A stretch of 64,000 nt of DNA from Methanosarcina vacuolata Z-761 (GTDB taxonomy: Archaea > Halobacteriota > Methanosarcinia > Methanosarcinales > Methanosarcinaceae). This document shows, piece by piece, positions 41,253 through 50,149 of the stretch (positions within the stretch are counted from its first letter, which is position 1; each line of letters begins with the position of its first letter). The DNA lies in contig NZ_CP009520.1 of assembly GCF_000969905.1 (NCBI RefSeq), positions 1,612,001 through 1,676,000 on the forward strand, in the 5' to 3' direction. The translations under genes were made by a program, and so were the position numbers. The notes below the pieces were generated by a model. It saw nothing but the letters and a program-made list of their open reading frames with translations. It was not told the DNA's origin and searched no databases.

Positions 41253-43385
41253 TTACTTGGCATCTTCCGTTGTTTCATCGATACTGGTTTCTATTCCACC
41301 ATCATCGGCTGATTCTGTATTGTTTGTTTCTATTTCACCATCATCGGCTGATTCTGTATTATTTGTTTCTATTTCACCATCATCGGCTGATTCTGTGTTA
41401 TTTGTTTCTGACTCGTTTACTTCCGTCTGATTTTCTGACTCATTTACTTCCGTCTGATTTTCTGACTCATTTACTTCCATCTGACTTTCTGTTCCGGTAT
41501 TGCTGGTATTGAAAGCTGTCGGAGGCATCACAGATTGTTCTGGCTCAAAGCCGCCTACGAGAGGCAGGAAATCCGAATAGTTATTGCCCTGTAGCTCATA
41601 CGCAGTATCAGCAATTCCGTCCCCGTCTGCATCGGTTGCGGTCTGCGAGAAACCGGTGCCGTCAGGTTTTGCCCAGAAATTGCCCCCTATATAAGGTCCG
41701 CCAACGATGTTGGTACCGGCAGTTTTTGTAATGTTCAAGCTATTTCCTTCACTGCCGTCCTTAATATTTGAGTTAAAGACATTGTTCAGGTAATTATCAA
41801 AAATGATATTGCCGTTACTTGTAGAGCTCATGAAAATACCTGAAATACTGTTCAAAGTAATTATATTTCTTGAGACAACATTATTCTGGCAGGTGCTCAG
41901 GTGAATCCCACGGCCGCTGTTGGAAGCCTCATTTCCGGAAATGTTGTTGCCTGTACTGTATGACAACAGAATTGCGTATTCCCTGTTACCCAGAACCGTA
42001 TTGTTCAGGATATTGTTTCTGCCGGAGGATATCAGGTAAATACCTCTGCTGTTGCCTGAAGCTGTATTGTTATCTAAGGTATTGGTGCTTGAGTTGCTAA
42101 GATAAACCCCGTGACCTCCGTTCGAGTTCAGGATATTGTTCATAAAGTTGTTATTCGTGGAATTAACAAGTACGATACCATGGTTAACACTTGTACTTGC
42201 CGTATTATTTAATAGTGTATTCCACTGCGAGCGTATGACATAAAATCCATACCTGTTGTTTAAAGCCGTGTTATTTGATACCAGGTTGTAACCTGAATTC
42301 CGCAGGCTAATTGCCCTTCCGCCTTCCCGAACACTATTATTAAGAATAACGGTATTATTGGATAATTCCAGGTCTATTCCCAGGCTGTTATTTAACAACA
42401 GATTTTTATCGACGGTACAGTTAACAGAGTTCAGTAAAGAAATCCCTGAAGCATTATTGTTCGATACCTCATTTCCTGAGATATTGCTATTCATTCCTGA
42501 TGAAATCCGTATCCCTTCCCGGTTGTTTAAAGCCAGATTATTCAAAACCGTGCTCTCGCCGGATCTTAACAGGAAAATACCACGGGTACTGTTTACCGCT
42601 TTATTGTTTGCAATGCTGCTGTTACCTGAGTCTGAGAAATAGACACCGTAAATTAAGTTTGAATCTGCAGTGTTTCCGGTAAGGTTATTACTACCCGAAC
42701 TCGCTATGTAGATACCGTAACCGTTGTTTGCATTTGCGGTGTTGTTTTCCAGCCTATTATTGTTGCAGCTTTCCAGAACAATACCGTGGTTGGAGTTCAT
42801 GTTTGCCGAGTTTTCAGAAAGTTCGTTCCCTTCGGAAGCAGTAAGGTAAATTCCAAACCTCTCGCCTGAAACATCGTTATTTATTATTTTGTTATAGTGT
42901 GACCACTCAACATTAATTGCTCGCTTACCCTGTGCCACCGTATTGTTGAGGACACTATTGTACATTGAATTCTTTAGATACACTCCAAGAGCGTTATCAG
43001 TGATTTTATTATTATAAACTGTACAGTTAAGAGCCCCCGATAGGATGATTCCTGCCTTGTCAATTCCGGCTCCTTTAATACTTACTCCCATGATTCTTAT
43101 GTTATCGGCGTCTACAAAGAATACATCTGAAGCGTTATTACTGGCTGTAATCATGGTGTCTTCAGGATTCCCAGACTCTGACCTTATTACGAGATTGTCC
43201 TTTGTTATCACGATATTTTCGTTATAATTTCCGGGACTGATGACTATTTCATCTCCAGAAGTCGCATTATTTACTGCGGACTGTATTGATTCTCCTGGCT
43301 GAACCATGACCTCAACCGCAGTACCGATACTCGAGCTAAATACAAAAAGAAGAATAGCTACTGCTAAAGTTGCAAATTTGTTTAT
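41253..43385 (-). CDS. Secreted parallel beta-helix (NosD-like) protein with a probable AUA start
   Basis: About 710 aa. The first 25 codons encode a clear signal peptide (NKFATLAVAILLFVFSSSIG), then a CASH/NosD-type right-handed beta helix (about 30-560) with many N-NT-SGNRGIYL-type coils, a GGNFWAKPDGTGFSQTATDADGDGIAD segment, and an acidic tail with repeated NESENQTE and NNTESADDGEIE units. There is no PGF-CTERM anchor. The signal peptide has no ATG, GTG or TTG in frame; ATA 43385 follows GGGGG by 6 nt, as in the paralogue at 49411. The first normal start, ATG 43307, would lose the signal peptide. Either AUA is used or the start codon was mutated. Confidence 0.72.
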   Translation of the reverse strand: MNKFATLAVAILLFVFSSSIGTAVEVMVQPGESIQSAVNNATSGDEIVISPGNYNENIVITKDNLVIRSESGNPEDTMITASNNASDVFFVDADNIRIMGVSIKGAGIDKAGIILSGALNCTVYNNKITDNALGVYLKNSMYNSVLNNTVAQGKRAINVEWSHYNKIINNDVSGERFGIYLTASEGNELSENSANMNSNHGIVLESCNNNRLENNTANANNGYGIYIASSGSNNLTGNTADSNLIYGVYFSDSGNSSIANNKAVNSTRGIFLLRSGESTVLNNLALNNREGIRISSGMNSNISGNEVSNNNASGISLLNSVNCTVDKNLLLNNSLGIDLELSNNTVILNNSVREGGRAISLRNSGYNLVSNNTALNNRYGFYVIRSQWNTLLNNTASTSVNHGIVLVNSTNNNFMNNILNSNGGHGVYLSNSSTNTLDNNTASGNSRGIYLISSGRNNILNNTVLGNREYAILLSYSTGNNISGNEASNSGRGIHLSTCQNNVVSRNIITLNSISGIFMSSTSNGNIIFDNYLNNVFNSNIKDGSEGNSLNITKTAGTNIVGGPYIGGNFWAKPDGTGFSQTATDADGDGIADTAYELQGNNYSDFLPLVGGFEPEQSVMPPTAFNTSNTGTESQMEVNESENQTEVNESENQTEVNESETNNTESADDGEIETNNTESADDGEIETNNTESADDGGIETSIDETTEDAK
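41278..41475. repeat. Repeats encoding the acidic tail of the beta-helix protein
   Basis: Three 39-bp units (with TTTCACCATCATCGGCTGAT) and three 27-30-bp units (with ACTCGTTTACTTCCGTCTGA) in frame. Copy-number change would alter tail length without a frameshift. Confidence 0.8.
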
Positions 43386-43830
43386 TTAAATCCCCCACTT
43401 TTTATTTATATTATTATTTAATTTTGTATTAATAAATCTGATTTTAAACATTAATTGATATAAGTTTATTGGATCAGAATAATATCAAAATAAAGAGATA
43501 AAAATAGAGAGTAAAAGACGATCAATAGGCATCTCAGAGAATTAAATCAAAGATTTTTTTCTTTTCTTGTGTGGCAGAGCAATTTTCTGGAAAATCCGAG
43601 AGGTTCTCTGCTTCACGTAAAGAATAAACCTAATACACGAAAAGGACTGCTCAAACTCGATGAACCAAGAAAGGCAAATAAAAAACAAGTAGAAAGGAAA
43701 ATTGAGCAATAAAAAGAGTAAAAAAGAAAATAGGGAAAGAAGAAAGAATAAATAGAAATAGAAAATGGAAAAATAAGAAAGAGCAAAAAGAAGAATTTTG
43801 ATCCTTAATTCTCTTTATCTAGTTATTCTT
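43386..43830. other. A-rich intergenic region between surface-protein genes
   Basis: The plus strand is strongly purine-rich, especially 43640-43800. From 43745 on it is part of the block duplicated at 46209. No gene was seen. Confidence 0.5.
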
Positions 43831-44578
43831 TTATTTTCTTCTATGCAGGAATGCCATAACAAGGCAAGCCACTACATAGAGCGCTTCAAATCCAGGTATG
43901 CTTGTGGTTTTATTCTTTCCTTCTTCCTGTTCGGTTTTTTGTTCAGGTTCCGTTTCCGACGCTGTACTATTTTGATCAAGTTTCGAAGTATCGGTTGAAG
44001 GCTTTGCATCAGCTACTTTTTCTACCGCTTTTCCTGTTATTGCAAAGAACGAGAAGCCCGGTGTTTCTGCCGTGAAGTACAGGTATTTACTATCTTCCTT
44101 TAATAATTTCACGGGTAGCTGTGACCATTTCTTGTCGTTGTACCTGTTTAGAGTAATTGAACTCTGGTCGATCTTCTTATCCTGCAGCCAGGACTTTTCA
44201 ACCTTGAAGCATACGACAGGGTTTTCAATGTTCTTTTCTGTTGCAAACCCGCTGTTTCCAACCCAGAGGTTGAAATACTTATAGACTTCTCCCGAATCTA
44301 GGACTGAAACCAGAGTTGATTTTGCTTTGAGCTGCTCGGAAATGGTTGTTATCTTGCCTGCGGTCTTCTTTGCATCAAAGCTCACATACGCAACACAGGT
44401 TGCGTTCTTTGTGAAATCAAACAATACAGGCTTTCCGTTTGTAACTCGTGCCTGGGAAAGTTCTTTTACCTGGACATTAGTTTGAGGTTCAGGGGAACCG
44501 CCTGCTCCACCGCCTCCACCGCTGCTGTGATGGCTGCCTCCACCGCTTGAGCTACTTTCTTCTGTAGTAACAGTTATT
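43745..44578. repeat. Duplicated 3' block (copy 1) of PGF-CTERM surface genes
   Basis: Nearly identical to 46209-47046 (constant offset of about 2464), covering 86 bp after the stop codon and the last ~250 codons. The 5' parts of the two genes are much less alike. Confidence 0.9.
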
Positions 44579-46083
44579 GTGGCAGTTTTTGCGGGGGAAG
44601 TACCATTTTCATTTATCGCAGTTAAGCTAACAGTATAAGTTCCTGTGGGATAAGTGTGAATCGGATTCTGCTCGGTTGAGTTTGATCCGTCTCCAAAGTC
44701 CCAGTTCCTTGAGGTTGCATTTTGTGATTTGTCAGTGAACAGGACTGAAAGGGGAGAATATCCGCTCGTTACATTGGCACTGAAGTCTGCAACAGGATAA
44801 ATCATAAACTTGCTGACAATTATTTCCTTAATTTTCGAATCAGTGCCGTTCTCGTTGCTTACTGTAAGTTTAGCAGTATAATTTCCTGGCTCCTGATATA
44901 CATAGACAAAGCTTTTACTGGTGTTGTCTACGGTCCCATCATTGTTAATGTCCCAGCTTCTTGAGACTGCATTTTCTGAAAGGTCCGTAAACTGAACCGT
45001 AAGAGGCGCATAACCGCTGGTTACACTGGTGCTGAAATTTGCAACCGGCAAGACTGGCTGCTGTGGGTTGGAAACAGGCACCAGAGGCAGGTAATCTGTA
45101 ACGTAATTTTTGCTGTCAATATATGAGGAATCGGCAATTCCGTCTCCATTGGCATCGGTTGCAGTCTGCGAAAATCCGGTGCCGTCAGGCTTTGCCCAGA
45201 AATTACCTCCGATGTACTTTCCGCCGACAATATTTCTGCCAGAAGTCATTTCTATGTTCCACGTAGTGTCTCTGGTGTTGATATCTGCATTAAGGGCGTT
45301 ATTCACATAATTGTTGAAAACAAGATTTCTGTGGCAGGCAGGACACTCATAAAAGCCAGATACGTTATTAAAAGCAACAATGTTTCCAGAAACGGTGTTA
45401 TCACCGGAAGAATCCAGAAAGATACCCCTGCTGGTTTCATTAGCTGTGTTCCCGGAAATTTCGTTATCGTTAGAATATGAAATCCACATTCCAAATTCGA
45501 CATTATTCGATACATTATTACCTGAAATTGTGCTTTTGTTCGAGTTTATATGATTAATCCCTCTTTCATTCAAATTTACATTGTTGTTTAAGAGCTTATT
45601 TCCTTCAGAATTCACGAGCTGAATCCCATACATTTTATTTGAGTTTACTTGATTTTCCGAGATATTGTTGTTGTTCGAACTACTGAGAGATATCCCATGC
45701 TTATTGTCCGAAAGCTCATTATTAATAATTGTGCAGCCACTGCATCTAACCAGATAGATTCCTGTTTCTCCGGATTCAATCCTGAACCCGCTAATTGTCG
45801 TATTACTTGCTGCAACGTTGAATACACTTGTATTTGGGACAGCTTTAATTATTGTATTTTCAGGCTTCCCGGATTCCGATCTTATTACCAGACTTTGTGT
45901 GGTTACTTTGATGTTCTCACTATATGTTCCGGGTTTGACGATTATCACATCGCCCGAAGCCGCATTATTCACTGCGTTCTGTATTGAATCCGTTGAATTA
46001 ACGGAGATCTCCTTAGCCGCCGCAATTCCCGAGACTAACGCAAAAATTAGCATGACCATTAGCAGGATGATTAATTTTCTCAT
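43831..46083 (-). CDS. Surface protein: beta helix, two PKD domains, PGF-pre-PGF domain, PGF-CTERM tail
   Basis: About 750 aa. Signal peptide (LIILLMVMLIFALVSGIAAA), NosD-like beta helix (about 30-300), the GGNFWAKPDGTGFSQTATDANGDGIAD segment, two PKD domains (LPVANFSTSVTSGYAPLTVQFTDLS..., PVADFSANVTSGYSPLSVLFTDKS...), a Ser/Gly/His linker, a PGF-pre-PGF domain (about 545-700), a Thr/Glu linker and the PGF-CTERM signal (SIPGFEALYVVACLVMAFLHRRK). The tail is expected to be processed by archaeosortase ArtA and lipid-anchored. The third-codon ATG (46083) is preferred because GGGGA lies 6 nt upstream. It probably acts in adhesion or polysaccharide binding at the S-layer. Confidence 0.82.
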   Translation of the reverse strand: MRKLIILLMVMLIFALVSGIAAAKEISVNSTDSIQNAVNNAASGDVIIVKPGTYSENIKVTTQSLVIRSESGKPENTIIKAVPNTSVFNVAASNTTISGFRIESGETGIYLVRCSGCTIINNELSDNKHGISLSSSNNNNISENQVNSNKMYGIQLVNSEGNKLLNNNVNLNERGINHINSNKSTISGNNVSNNVEFGMWISYSNDNEISGNTANETSRGIFLDSSGDNTVSGNIVAFNNVSGFYECPACHRNLVFNNYVNNALNADINTRDTTWNIEMTSGRNIVGGKYIGGNFWAKPDGTGFSQTATDANGDGIADSSYIDSKNYVTDYLPLVPVSNPQQPVLPVANFSTSVTSGYAPLTVQFTDLSENAVSRSWDINNDGTVDNTSKSFVYVYQEPGNYTAKLTVSNENGTDSKIKEIIVSKFMIYPVADFSANVTSGYSPLSVLFTDKSQNATSRNWDFGDGSNSTEQNPIHTYPTGTYTVSLTAINENGTSPAKTATITVTTEESSSSGGGSHHSSGGGGGAGGSPEPQTNVQVKELSQARVTNGKPVLFDFTKNATCVAYVSFDAKKTAGKITTISEQLKAKSTLVSVLDSGEVYKYFNLWVGNSGFATEKNIENPVVCFKVEKSWLQDKKIDQSSITLNRYNDKKWSQLPVKLLKEDSKYLYFTAETPGFSFFAITGKAVEKVADAKPSTDTSKLDQNSTASETEPEQKTEQEEGKNKTTSIPGFEALYVVACLVMAFLHRRK

Positions 46084-46208
46084 TTTCATTCCCCAATATA
46101 AATGTCAAGTCTAATGAAATTTTTTAATAAGTTAAAAAATAGGCACAATCAATATAAATATATTGATTCAGTAAACAATATTTGTAAGTAAACTGGAGAA
46201 AAAAAGGA

Positions 46209-47046
46209 AGAATAAATAGAAATAGAAAATGGAGAAATAAGAAAGAGCAAAAAGAAGAATTTTGATCCTTATTTCTCTTTATTTAGTCGTTCTTTTATTT
46301 TCTTCTATGCAGGAATGCCATAACAAGGCAAGCCACTACATATAGCGCTTCAAATCCAGGTATGCTTGTGGTTTTATTCTTTCCTGGTTCCTGTTCGGTT
46401 TTTTGCTCAGGTTCCGTTTCCGATGCTGTACTATTTTGATCAAGTTTCGAAGTATCGGTTGAAGGCTTTGCTTCAGCTACTTTTTCTATTGCTTTTCCTG
46501 TTATTGCAAAGAACGAGAATCCCGGTGTTTCTGCCGTGAAGTACAGGTATTTACTATCTTCTTTTAATAATTTCACGGGTAGCTGTGACCATTTCTTGTC
46601 GTTGTACCTGTTTAAAGTAATTGAGCTCTGGTCGATCTTCTTATCCTGCAGCCAGGACTTTTCAACCTTGAAGCACACTACAGGGTTTTCAATGTTCTTT
46701 TCTGTTGCAAACCCGCTGTTTCCAACCCAGAGGTTGAAATACTTATAGACTTCTCCCGAATTCAGAACTGAAACCAGAGTCGATTTTACTTTGAGCTGTT
46801 CGGCAATGGTTGTGATCTTGCCTGCGGTCTTCTTTGCATCAAAGCTCACATACGCAACACAGGTTGCGTTCTTTGTGAAATCAAACAATACAGGCTTTCC
46901 GTTTGTAACCTGTGCCTTTGAAAGTTCTTTGACTTGAACATTAGTTTGAGGTTCAGGGGAACCGCCTGCACCGCCACCGCCTCCACCGCTGCTGTGATGG
47001 CTGCTTCCACCACTTGAGCTACTTTCTTCTGTAGTAACAGTTATTG
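46209..47046. repeat. Duplicated 3' block (copy 2) of PGF-CTERM surface genes
   Basis: See the block at 43745-44578. Differences are few, mostly third-codon changes plus an added glycine codon in the Gly-rich linker. Confidence 0.9.
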
Positions 47047-49411
47047 AGGTAATCTTTGAAGAAATACCGTTTACATTGATTGAAGTCAAATTAACGGTAT
47101 AGGTCCCAGGATTAGTGAACACATAAACAAAGCTTGCATCTGTAGACTCCACAGTTCCGTCATTGCCTATATCCCAGTTCCTTGAGGTTGCATTTTGTGA
47201 TTTGTCAGTGAACAGGACTGAAAGGGGCGCATACCCGTTCGTTGTATTAATGCTGAAGTCGGCAATAGGAAGAATTTTGAATTCCTCGGCAGTTATTTGC
47301 ACCGTTTTTGAGGAAGTGTCGTTTTTATTACTTGCTGTTAGAGTGACAGTATAGATTCCTGGAGTTTCGTACACGTGGACAAACCTTTTATTGTTGTTGT
47401 CTGCAACTCCATCACCATCAAGGTCCCAGCTTATCGAAGTTGCATCTTGTGAGAGATCCGTAAACTCGACTGCAAGAGGGACAAAACCCTTTGTGGAGTT
47501 GACATTAAAATTTGCTACAGGCAGTATCACACGTATCAGTGGGTAGTTGTCTGTGACATTGCCTGAAACGAAGGGAATATCAATAATACCGTCTCCATCG
47601 GCATCAGAATTAGTATCTGAGAAACCCATAAGTGACGGACTTCCCCAGAAATTGCCTCCGAGGGATGGGCCACTCATTATATTTTTACCTGGAGTTTTTT
47701 CGATGTACCAGGTGCTTCTGTTATTTCTAATGTTTGCGTTGTTGATATTGTTAAAATAGTTATTATAAACCCTGTTTGGATAGCTTCTGGGACACATATA
47801 AATTCCATTACCGTTTGAACTGACGTTATTGGCTGAGATTTCATTGTTCCCAGAGGAATCGAGAGAGATACCTTCACCATTGTTATAAGCTATATTCCTC
47901 GAAAGGTTATTATTAGTGGAATTCGTCAGGAATAATCCGGATTCAGAGCAATCAGTGGCTAAATTCTTAAAAATTTCATTATGTCCGGATCCAGACAGGC
48001 TGATGCCTCTAATATTATTCTGCACCGTATTGCTGATCAAGTTACTGTTATTTGAATTTGTTAAATAAATACCATATCTAGCATTCGAATTTACAGTATT
48101 GCTGGTAAGATCATTCTCACTTGCATTCTGGAGAATAATGCCATCATTTTTGTTAGAATTGATTTTATTGCCTGAAATCGAGTTTTTACTGGATAATGAG
48201 AGTAAATAAATACCTCTGTTGTTTAAGGAGGCGCTATTGTTAGTTATTTCGTTACTTATTGCATTGTCCAGTGCAAGGCCGCTAGCCGAGTTTGAATTTA
48301 TTTCATTTTTGTCCACAACATTATTATTGGCCCCGCGCTCTATAATGATACCATTATTGTTAGAATTTGCTTTATTGTCCGAAAGCGTGTTTCTTCTGGA
48401 TGTGTAGGATACGTAAAAGCCTATGGAATTGTTATATGCATCATTTTTTACAAGGCTGTTATCCTCGGAATACCTCATAGCTACTCCGTATTGACAGTTT
48501 GATATTGTGTTATTTTGCAGGGTAACACTTTTACAGGTGTTCAGGAATAAACCATGTATATTGGTGTTTTTAGCATTACCTGTGATTATGTTATCCAGAA
48601 CGTTATTTCCAGAAGATCCCTCTATGTCAATTCCATTTGCTCCGTTGGAAGAAACAAGATTCTTTTTCACGTTACATTTATGCGAGTTTTTAAGGTAGAT
48701 TCCTCTTTTTGTGTTTGAGCTTACAGTGTTGCTTTCTAGGACAGTATTGTTTGAACCTTCAATAACTATAGCATCCTCGGCACACTGGCTCACAGAGTTT
48801 CTTAAAATAGTATTACTCGGAGATCTATCAAAATAAATCGAATAATTTTGATTTGAAATCGTATTGTTCTCGACTGTGGTTAATTCGGATTTTAGAACGT
48901 TAATGCTTCTACCTATTTTTCCAGCTTCACTTGTTCTGGTAGCTGAATTATTGCGTATCGTAGTATTCATGGAAGAATCTATGTATACTCCCATAGCATT
49001 GTTTATGAATTTATTATTTTCAATGGTGCAACCATTGCAGCTATATAGATAGATTCCTGAGTGTTCTGATGTGGCTCCGCTGATTGTAAATCCTTTAATG
49101 ATTAAATTAAGTCTGGCACTGGCGGAGATTACATTTTTGGTTGGGTCATTGGAAACAATTATAGTATCATCAGGATTCCCAGATGCTGACATAAGTTTCA
49201 GATTGCTGCTCTTTGTAATCACAATATTTTCGTTATATGTTCCCGGGTCTACGATAATTGTATCACCTGAATTAGCGGTGTTCACTGCGGCCTGGATAGA
49301 CCCGCCTGAACTAACGCGAATTTCAGCCGCTGCCCCGATACCGGAACTTAACGTTAATATTAAAAATGTTAGTAATAAAAGCTTTATTCTGTTTATTTCA
49401 AATCCCTCCAT
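46295..49411 (-). CDS. Large surface protein: long beta helix, two PKD domains, PGF-pre-PGF, PGF-CTERM
   Basis: 1038 aa. The plan matches the neighbour at 43831 with a longer beta helix (about 30-620; many NN-ISGN and GIYL coils), the GGNFWGSPSLMGFSDTNSDADGDGIID segment, two PKD domains (about 630-800), the SSGGSSHHSSGGGGGGAGG linker, the PGF-pre-PGF domain and the PGF-CTERM tail. ATG 49411 is the normal start, but the GGAGGG ribosome site lies inside its first codons; 7 nt later stands ATA (49396) followed by NRIKLLLLTFLILTLSSG, the signal peptide. Translation from AUA is therefore likely, as proposed for the gene at 41253. The protein is probably anchored at the cell surface. Confidence 0.82.
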   Translation of the reverse strand: MEGFEINRIKLLLLTFLILTLSSGIGAAAEIRVSSGGSIQAAVNTANSGDTIIVDPGTYNENIVITKSSNLKLMSASGNPDDTIIVSNDPTKNVISASARLNLIIKGFTISGATSEHSGIYLYSCNGCTIENNKFINNAMGVYIDSSMNTTIRNNSATRTSEAGKIGRSINVLKSELTTVENNTISNQNYSIYFDRSPSNTILRNSVSQCAEDAIVIEGSNNTVLESNTVSSNTKRGIYLKNSHKCNVKKNLVSSNGANGIDIEGSSGNNVLDNIITGNAKNTNIHGLFLNTCKSVTLQNNTISNCQYGVAMRYSEDNSLVKNDAYNNSIGFYVSYTSRRNTLSDNKANSNNNGIIIERGANNNVVDKNEINSNSASGLALDNAISNEITNNSASLNNRGIYLLSLSSKNSISGNKINSNKNDGIILQNASENDLTSNTVNSNARYGIYLTNSNNSNLISNTVQNNIRGISLSGSGHNEIFKNLATDCSESGLFLTNSTNNNLSRNIAYNNGEGISLDSSGNNEISANNVSSNGNGIYMCPRSYPNRVYNNYFNNINNANIRNNRSTWYIEKTPGKNIMSGPSLGGNFWGSPSLMGFSDTNSDADGDGIIDIPFVSGNVTDNYPLIRVILPVANFNVNSTKGFVPLAVEFTDLSQDATSISWDLDGDGVADNNNKRFVHVYETPGIYTVTLTASNKNDTSSKTVQITAEEFKILPIADFSINTTNGYAPLSVLFTDKSQNATSRNWDIGNDGTVESTDASFVYVFTNPGTYTVNLTSINVNGISSKITSITVTTEESSSSGGSSHHSSGGGGGGAGGSPEPQTNVQVKELSKAQVTNGKPVLFDFTKNATCVAYVSFDAKKTAGKITTIAEQLKVKSTLVSVLNSGEVYKYFNLWVGNSGFATEKNIENPVVCFKVEKSWLQDKKIDQSSITLNRYNDKKWSQLPVKLLKEDSKYLYFTAETPGFSFFAITGKAIEKVAEAKPSTDTSKLDQNSTASETEPEQKTEQEPGKNKTTSIPGFEALYVVACLVMAFLHRRK

Positions 49412-50149
49412 ACAGATAAAATAAATTAAAAATATTACTTTCTTAAATTAATTAGAATCTAATTGTAAGTGTAATATAAACATATCGGTTTTGATTATTA
49501 TATTCATAAAATATATTATACTTGAAAGCCACAAGGTAATGTCATAGCTTACCGGAATTGTCTCTTGATTTCTACCCCTTGCACTTTTTGTTTCCAATAT
49601 CAACTTCCTATTATATAATACAAAAATAAGTTAACACTGACTACCTCTTACTATTTTTCACTCTCACTTGACTATTGAAATTAACGACAAGATATAGATT
49701 TACATCTACTTTCCGGCCAGATGATCACGGTTTTTAATATCCGATACAAGCCTGCCAAGAATCTGGTTATTTTGATAACTAAGAGTAAAATTAATATATT
49801 TAATAAGTGCCTCTAAAAAACAATGAGATCTCTAGAAAAAATATTATAAAAAATATGTATGGATTCCAACAAACTACTTCAAAAAATATATGAATCCATA
49901 TACAAGTAACAAACATAAATAAGCAGAAATAACAACAAAAAAGGAAAAAGGAAAGGAAAAAGGAAACTGAAAAAGGAAAAAGGAAACTGAAAAAGGAAAA
50001 AGGAAACTGAAAAATGAAAAAGGAAAAGGGAAAAGGAAAAGAGAAAAGGAAAAGGAAACTGAAAAATGAAAAAGGAAAAGAGAAAAGAGGAAAAAAGCCT
50101 GTATAACTTTTAATACCTCATTTTCTAGCTAAAAAGCAATTTTCCTAAC
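49412..50149. other. 0.74-kb intergenic region
   Basis: The left part is AT-rich and carries the promoter of the large surface gene. The right part is a purine tract with a short repeat (49936-50098). No gene was seen. Confidence 0.5.
49936..50098. repeat. Purine-only tandem repeat tract
   Basis: About 160 bp of almost pure A/G on the plus strand, built from GGAAAAAGGAAACTGAAAAA-like units of about 20 nt and shorter AAAGGAAAAG units. Such tracts can form triplex DNA. On the minus strand, downstream of the HDAC-like gene, it is a long T/C tract that could end transcription. Confidence 0.8.

Noticed and set aside
41253-49411. Beta-helix proteins as NosD copper-maturation factors
   Set aside because: They share the repeat type only. 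PKD and PGF-CTERM domains and the absence of nos genes show surface proteins instead.
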